Under the pieces are notes generated by a model. That model saw nothing but the letters and a program-made list of their open reading frames with translations. It searched no databases and was not told where the DNA came from. Position numbers and translations under genes: made by a program. From Muribaculaceae bacterium (GTDB taxonomy: Bacteria > Bacteroidota > Bacteroidia > Bacteroidales > Muribaculaceae): a stretch of 11,240 bases of DNA. The stretch is from NCBI GenBank assembly GCA_029056365.1, contig JAIDBM010000066.1:1-11240 (forward strand). Direction: 5' to 3'. Positions 5,179 to 11,240 of this stretch are shown piece after piece; the stretch's first letter is position 1; each line of letters opens with the position of its first letter.

Positions 5179-7419
5179 ATGAAACCACAGATTCTGAAAC
5201 TTCTTTCTGCCGCAACCGCATTGGGTGCGGCCCTGTCTCTACATGCCGAAAACACTATAACATGGGAAACTCTCGGCAATGAACGGTCGGCCGATTACGG
5301 CAATTATTACATACAACGATTTGTTGTGGAATCCGATGCCCCGTTCGACCGTCTGGCTTTCTGCGCCTTCAAACGGGGACTTCATGCCGTGAACCCCGCC
5401 GACAGCGTGATAGAGATTCTTCCGGGATATTTCGTCGTGGCCTCGGAACGGTTCCGTGGGGCCCGGCCGGGAAAACCGGTTGTAGTGGAACTGCGCTCCG
5501 ACGGCGCATTGCGCAACATATCGTTCGCTCCCGACGGCATGCACCTTGTGTGCGATGGAAAGCCGGTGGCGGCACGCAATGTACGCAAGCCGATCACATC
5601 ATGGCCTGCCCAGTATCAGGTGCCGGGCGAAAACGGCAGTGTTGACCGGATGATATACGCACCCGAGGCTTTCGCAATAAACGACAGTCTGCGGTCGGAC
5701 TGGCGCCCCGGGCCATATATGGCTATTCCCACTCCGAAGAAAGTGAAGCTTAGCGGACGTTATTTCGATGCACCGGAGAAATTCGAGGTGAAATACGTGA
5801 AGGTGAAGGACCGCCGGAACGACTATTATCGCGCCCGTGTCGATGGTCCGCGCCTTACCATATACACCAACAGCAGCAATCCGGAGGCCCTTGCGGCACG
5901 GCTTGTAGAGCGTATCAAAGGGTCGGCGGACGCCTCCGGCAAAGTGCCTGCGGCCGAAATCGAAGACTGGGCCGACCTCTCCTACCGCGGGCTGATGATC
6001 GACGTGGCCCGCAACTTCACCAGCAAGGACGATATGAAACGGCTGATCGACCTCATGGCTGCCTACGGACTGAATGTGCTGCATTTCCATGTAGGCGACG
6101 ACGAGGGCTGGCGTGTGGAGATACCGGAATTGCCCGAACTCACCGAAACCGGAAGCCGGCGCGGATACACCACTGACGACAACGTGCCTTTCCTCAAGGG
6201 AATATACAGCGGCGACGGAAACCCGCACTCCTCCACTCCGGCCAACGGCCATTATTCGGTGAACGATTATGTGGAACTGCTCCGATATGCCGCCGAAAGA
6301 GGCATAGACATCATTCCGGAATTCGACACCCCCGGACACAGCCGCGCGGCCATACGGGCCATGGAATACCGTTACCGCCGCACAGGCGATGCATCGCTGC
6401 GTCTGATTCACGATGGCGACAGCTCGCGCTATACCACCGCCCAGGACTTTCACGACAACATCATGAACCCAGCGCTTGAAGGCCCCTACCGCTTCTGGAC
6501 CATAGTAATGGAATCGCTCATCGACACATACAAAAAGGCAGGTGTGCCCTTGCGTGCCATACACATAGGCGGCGACGAGGTTCCGGCACATGCCTGGGAC
6601 GGCAGCGGTCCGGCTATGAGGCTTATGGCTGAAAAAGGCATGACACATCAGCGCGAACTGCACGCATGGTTTGTGGAACGTGTGGCGGCGATAGCGGCGG
6701 AAAAAGGCGTGAAGATTGCCGGGTGGCAGGAGATAGCGCTCGACCATTCGCCACAGTACAACGCCACTGTGCAGCCTGTGGTGGAGGCGGTGAACTGCTG
6801 GACCAATGCAGGAGACTTCGGCCCGCAGATTGCATCGCAGGGATTTCCGCTGATACTCAGTAATGTGGATTATCTCTACTTCGACCAGACGCCTACCACA
6901 CATCCCGAAGAACCCGGACTGGTATGGGGCGGCATAGTAGATGAGTTCCGTCCGCTGCATGCCACGGTCGACCGTCTGTGTCCGGGCGACGCAGCCACAC
7001 AGGCCCGTGTGGCGGGCATATCGGGCCAGCTCTTTTCCGAAACCGTGCGTTCGCGTGCCATGATAGAGCGTTATATACTTCCGCGCATACTCGGACTGGC
7101 CGAGCGGGCGCATAATGTGTCGGCCACACTCACCGACAGCGAGTATTTCGGCACACTCACCGGCGAGATGGAAAAATGGGCCGCCGATGGCCGCGACCAC
7201 TATCTGCGTCAGCCCGGCATACGCGACAACGGCGGCATGATAGAGATGAACGATGCCTACGGCTTCGGCGAAATACGCTACACTCTCGACGGAAGCGAAC
7301 CCACAGCCGTCAGTCCGCTTTACACGGCGCCGTTCAGCAGCGCCGGCATACGTCAGGTACGCGCACGCCTGTTCCACGGGCCGGCAGCGAGTGTGACTTC
7401 CGTACTTTATATTGACTGA
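5179..7419 (+). CDS. Secreted GH20 beta-N-acetylhexosaminidase
   Basis: A 746-residue exported exo-glycosidase of family GH20, expected to release terminal beta-linked GlcNAc or GalNAc from host or dietary glycans in the periplasm or at the surface. Residues 1-23 are a signal peptide ending LHA before ENT. After an N-terminal beta domain, YMAIPTPKKV (from 180) opens the GH20b domain. The catalytic barrel starts at YRGLMIDVARNF (from 269), with HFHVGDDEGW (from 302), EFDTPGH (382-388) and HIGGDEVP, in which D466 and E467 are the catalytic pair of substrate-assisted catalysis. EIRYTLDGSEPT (from 698) marks a small C-terminal FN3-associated cap. No lipobox cysteine follows the signal peptide. 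The frame is open upstream to a TTG at 4825, but that stretch is repeat DNA before the promoter, and ATG 5179 is followed at once by the signal peptide. The gene is probably co-transcribed with the HTCS. Confidence 0.95.
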   Translation: MKPQILKLLSAATALGAALSLHAENTITWETLGNERSADYGNYYIQRFVVESDAPFDRLAFCAFKRGLHAVNPADSVIEILPGYFVVASERFRGARPGKPVVVELRSDGALRNISFAPDGMHLVCDGKPVAARNVRKPITSWPAQYQVPGENGSVDRMIYAPEAFAINDSLRSDWRPGPYMAIPTPKKVKLSGRYFDAPEKFEVKYVKVKDRRNDYYRARVDGPRLTIYTNSSNPEALAARLVERIKGSADASGKVPAAEIEDWADLSYRGLMIDVARNFTSKDDMKRLIDLMAAYGLNVLHFHVGDDEGWRVEIPELPELTETGSRRGYTTDDNVPFLKGIYSGDGNPHSSTPANGHYSVNDYVELLRYAAERGIDIIPEFDTPGHSRAAIRAMEYRYRRTGDASLRLIHDGDSSRYTTAQDFHDNIMNPALEGPYRFWTIVMESLIDTYKKAGVPLRAIHIGGDEVPAHAWDGSGPAMRLMAEKGMTHQRELHAWFVERVAAIAAEKGVKIAGWQEIALDHSPQYNATVQPVVEAVNCWTNAGDFGPQIASQGFPLILSNVDYLYFDQTPTTHPEEPGLVWGGIVDEFRPLHATVDRLCPGDAATQARVAGISGQLFSETVRSRAMIERYILPRILGLAERAHNVSATLTDSEYFGTLTGEMEKWAADGRDHYLRQPGIRDNGGMIEMNDAYGFGEIRYTLDGSEPTAVSPLYTAPFSSAGIRQVRARLFHGPAASVTSVLYID

Positions 7420-7435
7420 CACACGGGCCGACAGC

Positions 7436-10400
7436 ATGAGATTTCTGATACAGATACTCTGTCTGCTCACTGCCATATCTGCATACAGCGCTCCGGCAGT
7501 CCGTTACATAAACGTGCGTGACGGGCTGTCGAGCCGTCAGGTATATGAGATAGAGGAGGACTCCGACGGTTATATATGGATGTATACCAATTCCGGCCTT
7601 GACCGTTACGACGGCACCGTGTTCAGGCACTACACGCTCGACCGGGGAGATGTGCAGAACGACCATATACAGTCGGCCACTTCGATGCATGCCGCAGGCG
7701 ACGGCAGTCTGATTGTGGCTGTGAAATCGGGTGCGATATACCGTTATGACCGTACGCTCGACAACTTCTGTAAACTGTACGATTTCGCAGGACGCGACTG
7801 CCTGCTGTACAACTTCATGGTACTGCCCGACAACCGACTGGCTGTATGCACCAGCAACGGCCTTTATCTCTGTGGCAAGGAGGGCCGGATTGAAAAGCTG
7901 GCGCTCGACGGCAAATTCGTAAGGGCCGTGTGTGCCGACGGCAAGGGCGGCTTCTATGCAGGCACCGACCATGGAGCGTATCATGTGGAAGCGTGCGGCG
8001 ATGGTTTCCGCAGCAGTTTTATCAAGGGAACCGAAGGTGTGAACGTCCGGTCGATCATAATGGCGGGCGGTAGTCTTTACATAGGCTCGTTCTCGCGTGG
8101 TCTTATGGTGATGGACCCGTCCGACGGACGTGTAAGGCGTCTGTCGGGCTATATTCCGAATCTGCCCGTCAACGTGCTTGTGAAGTGCGGCGACGACAGT
8201 CTGCTTGCAGGCGTCGACGGTGCCGGAGTGTTCCATATCAATACCGCCGACGGCAGTCTGCTCAGGCACTACCGCGACGGAGACTCCGGCGAAACCGACC
8301 TGTCGGGCAATACCGTTACCGATGTGCATATCGACAGCCATAACGGCCTGTGGATAGCCACAAGCCATAACGGAGTAAATTATATACCATCGACCAGCCA
8401 TACGGTAACTCTTGTGAAATCGCATGCCGGCCGGGAGGAGTCGCTGGTTTCAGACTATGTAAACGTGGCGTTCGAGGACAGCGAAGGCAATCTGTGGTTC
8501 GGAACCGACAAGGGCGTGAGCCGCTATGACCCGAAGTCGAAACGCTGGTGGCGTTATCTGCAGCGGTCCGACTATGTGGCGAGTGTGGTGCTTTCGATCG
8601 GAGAGGACAGCCGGGGCCGGATACTCGTCGGTACATATGGCGACGGACTGAGTGTGATCGACAAGCATAGCGGAGAGGTAAGCCGCCTTCCGTTGCTTGC
8701 GCCGGGTTCGGCACAAGGCGTGGGTACCGACTATGTGTTCGTGGGCTGCGGCACTCCGGACGGTTACATATGGACCGGCGGCATAAACGGGCCGATGACC
8801 CGATATGACATAGCCGGCAATTCATACTCGCATTATGATGTGGACTGTATCGCCGCCACGGCGGTCGACAACGGGGGCACGATTCTGTTCGGAGGCAACA
8901 AGGGCATAGGACGCTATGACAGAGAGCACGACCGCTTCAGCTGGACATCGGATTTCGACAGCATACGGATCCATTATCCCGTGCGGGCCGTCGCGGTCGA
9001 TACCATGGCCGATGTGCTGTGGGTCGGAACCCAGGGCGAGGGGCTTGTGCGCTACGACCGCCGGCTCCGTCAGGCACGCCGCTATACAAAGGCCGACGGT
9101 TTGTCGGGCAATACAATCTACGGCCTCGTACTCGACCATGACGGCAACCTGTGGGTATGTACCGAAACCGACCTATACCGGATTGACGGAGCCGACGGAC
9201 GGCTCGCCCGATTCACATACTATCTCGATTCCGACAGGGGGGTGTTCAATGCCGGCGGACTCGGAATTACCCGTTCGGGACAGATTATGCTCGGGTCGGC
9301 CGAAGGATGCTATATCTTCAGTCCGCCCGGAAAGCGCGATTGCGAGATTACGTGCGATGTCCATTTCACCGATTTCATTATGAACGACCGCAGTGTCGTG
9401 CCTGGTGAAAATGGTTCGCCGCTGAAGATGAATATCGACCTTTGCGACCGTATCGAGCTGAAACACAATCAGAATTCATTCGGAATAGGCTTTGCTGCAA
9501 TCGATTTCGCGAATCCGCAGCGTATCGGCTTCGAATATGAGCTTCAGGGATATGACCGTCAGCCGAACCATGCGGGCGCCGGGGCGATGGCCCGTTACAG
9601 CAATCTGCCCTACGGCGATTACACTCTTGCGGTAAGGGCCGTGGACCTGTACAGCGGTTGTATGGTGGGCGAGCGGTCGATGAAGATACGCGTGTTGCCT
9701 CCTGTGTGGCTCGGTGGCTGGGCCAAGGCCGGATACACCCTTTTGCTGCTTGTGTGCGCCGTGTTTGTGTTTCAGGCGGTGCGGCGTATACGCAGGGAAC
9801 GACGCATAGAGGCGAGTCTGCGTGCATATGCCACGATTGCCCACGACATACGCACCCCCATGTCGATGATAAAGGCCCCGCTGCTGAGTGTGGAGCATGA
9901 ACCCGGACTCAGCGACAGTGCCAGGGCAAGTCTGCGTCAGGCGCGGACCGGAATCGACAAGACCATGGCCATGCTCGGCGACCTGCTGAACATAGGCCGC
10001 GACATGCACCGCAGCCGGCAGCTTACGGTACGTCCTGTCGATATCGCCGCATTCATTCAGGTTAAAATAGAGGAATATTCATCGCTGGCAATGTTCAAGG
10101 GGCTGGCTCTCGAATGTGATGTGCCCGCCGATATGCCGCAGATAATGACCGACTGCGACAAACTCGACCATATAATCGACAATCTTCTCTCCAACGCGTT
10201 GAAATATACACGCAGCGGCAAGGTGACTGTAAAGGCCTGTGCGGCAGGACGCCGGCGCTGGAAGCTTACGGTTTCCGACACGGGCATAGGCATATCCGGG
10301 GCCGATGCCAGACGTATATTCAGAATGCGTCACCGCTCGGCCGAGGCCGCCGGCTGCGACAGCAACGGCATAGGCATGGGCCTTCTGCTTACACGGCGGC

Positions 10401-11240
10401 TTGTGCGTGACCTGAAAGGGCGTATCTCGTTCGAGAGTGTGCCGGGGCAGGGCAGCACCTTCACGGTGAACCTGCCTGTGGCATACAGAAATGCCGAAAC
10501 CGTCGCTGCCCGGGGAGAAGCGCGTGATACAGTTCCGGACATCACGGACGGCAATGCGGAACACAATGATTCTGAAGGCCGCAGCCTTATATATGTGGTC
10601 GATGACGATGCGGACATGCTCGTGTATCTGCGTGAAAATCTTTCACCGGACTACGATGTGGTATGTTCCGACAATCCGTCGGCGGCTCTCGACGATATCA
10701 GGCGGATCAGTCCGGCCCTGGTCATAAGCGACGTGATGATGCCGCGCCTCAGGGGCGATGAGCTATGTACGATGCTCAAGACCAACATCGACACAAGCCA
10801 TATTCCGGTGATTTTGCTCACCGGGCTCGGCGGACGTCACGATATATTGGCGGGGCTTGAGGCCCGGGCCGACGATTATGTGGTGAAACCGTTCGATATA
10901 GTGGTGCTCAGAGCCAGAATCCGCAACATCATAAAGACCCGGCGTGAACTCGGCAGCCGCATTCTTGCCGAGAACTGCGAGCCGGCGCAGGAGGAATTCT
11001 CCAACGAGCTTGACCGCCGCTTCATGACCAGAACCATGGAGGCCATCAACGCCAATATGTCGGATTCGGAATATTCGGTCAGCAATCTGTGTTCGGACCT
11101 CGGCATGAGCCGGACTTCGGTTTATAACAAAATCAAGGCAATCAGCGGACAGTCGCCGAACGAGTTCATGCGCATAATGCGTCTGAACAGGGCCAAGGAG
11201 CTTATCGCCACCCGAAACTACAATATCAGTGAGGTGGCCT
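7436..11240 (+). CDS. Hybrid two-component system sensor kinase/AraC-type regulator (HTCS), C-terminus cut by the window
   Basis: A one-protein glycan sensor and transcription factor in the inner membrane. The frame is open from ATG 7436 to the window end (1268 residues). Residues 1-19 are a signal peptide or anchor. Residues 20 to about 660 are beta-propeller Reg_prop repeats (LSGNTVTDVHID..GLWIATS, GNLWFGTDKGVSRYD, LSGNTIYGLVLDHDGNLWV), followed by a Y_Y_Y domain (676-755) and a membrane helix (about 765-782). The HisKA domain has H803 in AHDIRTPMSM. The ATPase domain shows N916/N920, DTGIG (948-952) and GIGMG (978-982). The receiver (1050-1165) has the acidic D1056-D1058, phospho-acceptor D1099 in SDVMMP, and K1151 in KPF. 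The AraC HTH begins near 1196; its first helix-turn-helix (SVSNLCSDLGMSRTSVYNKI) is complete and the second is cut off. All key residues are present. It starts 16 bases after the GH20 stop, which implies one operon and probable control of it. Confidence 0.95.
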   Translation, partial: MRFLIQILCLLTAISAYSAPAVRYINVRDGLSSRQVYEIEEDSDGYIWMYTNSGLDRYDGTVFRHYTLDRGDVQNDHIQSATSMHAAGDGSLIVAVKSGAIYRYDRTLDNFCKLYDFAGRDCLLYNFMVLPDNRLAVCTSNGLYLCGKEGRIEKLALDGKFVRAVCADGKGGFYAGTDHGAYHVEACGDGFRSSFIKGTEGVNVRSIIMAGGSLYIGSFSRGLMVMDPSDGRVRRLSGYIPNLPVNVLVKCGDDSLLAGVDGAGVFHINTADGSLLRHYRDGDSGETDLSGNTVTDVHIDSHNGLWIATSHNGVNYIPSTSHTVTLVKSHAGREESLVSDYVNVAFEDSEGNLWFGTDKGVSRYDPKSKRWWRYLQRSDYVASVVLSIGEDSRGRILVGTYGDGLSVIDKHSGEVSRLPLLAPGSAQGVGTDYVFVGCGTPDGYIWTGGINGPMTRYDIAGNSYSHYDVDCIAATAVDNGGTILFGGNKGIGRYDREHDRFSWTSDFDSIRIHYPVRAVAVDTMADVLWVGTQGEGLVRYDRRLRQARRYTKADGLSGNTIYGLVLDHDGNLWVCTETDLYRIDGADGRLARFTYYLDSDRGVFNAGGLGITRSGQIMLGSAEGCYIFSPPGKRDCEITCDVHFTDFIMNDRSVVPGENGSPLKMNIDLCDRIELKHNQNSFGIGFAAIDFANPQRIGFEYELQGYDRQPNHAGAGAMARYSNLPYGDYTLAVRAVDLYSGCMVGERSMKIRVLPPVWLGGWAKAGYTLLLLVCAVFVFQAVRRIRRERRIEASLRAYATIAHDIRTPMSMIKAPLLSVEHEPGLSDSARASLRQARTGIDKTMAMLGDLLNIGRDMHRSRQLTVRPVDIAAFIQVKIEEYSSLAMFKGLALECDVPADMPQIMTDCDKLDHIIDNLLSNALKYTRSGKVTVKACAAGRRRWKLTVSDTGIGISGADARRIFRMRHRSAEAAGCDSNGIGMGLLLTRRLVRDLKGRISFESVPGQGSTFTVNLPVAYRNAETVAARGEARDTVPDITDGNAEHNDSEGRSLIYVVDDDADMLVYLRENLSPDYDVVCSDNPSAALDDIRRISPALVISDVMMPRLRGDELCTMLKTNIDTSHIPVILLTGLGGRHDILAGLEARADDYVVKPFDIVVLRARIRNIIKTRRELGSRILAENCEPAQEEFSNELDRRFMTRTMEAINANMSDSEYSVSNLCSDLGMSRTSVYNKIKAISGQSPNEFMRIMRLNRAKELIATRNYNISEVA

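Noticed and set aside
5599..7476. 625-residue minus-strand open frame opposite the GH20 gene
   Set aside because: It is an antisense shadow of a gene with intact catalytic motifs. Long antisense frames are common in GC-rich codon usage.
7334..8425. 363-residue minus-strand open frame opposite the HTCS
   Set aside because: The plus strand encodes clear beta-propeller repeats here, and the antisense product has no recognisable domain.

Overview
The window looks like a chromosomal segment of a gut-type Bacteroidota (Bacteroidales; I would guess a Muribaculaceae-like lineage). The reasons are promoters of the TTTG / TAnnTTTG type, lack of clear Shine-Dalgarno sites, an Omp28-family secreted protein, a secreted GH20 hexosaminidase and a hybrid two-component system (HTCS). 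The family-level guess is inference from the fairly GC-rich coding sequence and frequent ATA isoleucine codons.

Layout. At the left edge, on the minus strand, is the 5' part of a signal recognition particle RNA gene (ffs), cut by the window, with its own promoter. Next, also on the minus strand, is a two-gene operon, phosphate butyryltransferase then butyrate kinase (2183 to 128). Together these turn an acyl-CoA into a short-chain acid plus ATP. A 332-base divergent region (2184-2515) carries one promoter for this operon and one for the rightward gene, an Omp28-like secreted protein with a thioredoxin-like CxxC motif and a sorting-domain-like C-terminus (2516-4456), closed by a strong hairpin terminator at 4479.

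Between 4504 and 5178 lies a gene-free stretch of about 675 bases. Most of it (about 4534-5027) is an ordered repeat locus: two tandem copies of a roughly 150-base unit with near-perfect 23-base inverted ends that can themselves fold into hairpins. Extra copies of the end motif GTA(A/G)CG(T/A)CGGCG lie on the left, and extra copies of its reverse complement lie on the right as a 21-base tandem array. It resembles REP/BIME-type extragenic palindromes and is the most unusual thing in the window. Directly after it is a well-matched promoter (5077-5107) for the next operon.

That operon is a secreted GH20 beta-N-acetylhexosaminidase (5179-7419), followed after only 16 bases by an HTCS sensor-kinase/AraC regulator (7436 to beyond 11240). 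The arrangement suggests that a glycan-sensing regulator is co-transcribed with the glycosidase it may control. No SusC/SusD pair is visible inside the window.
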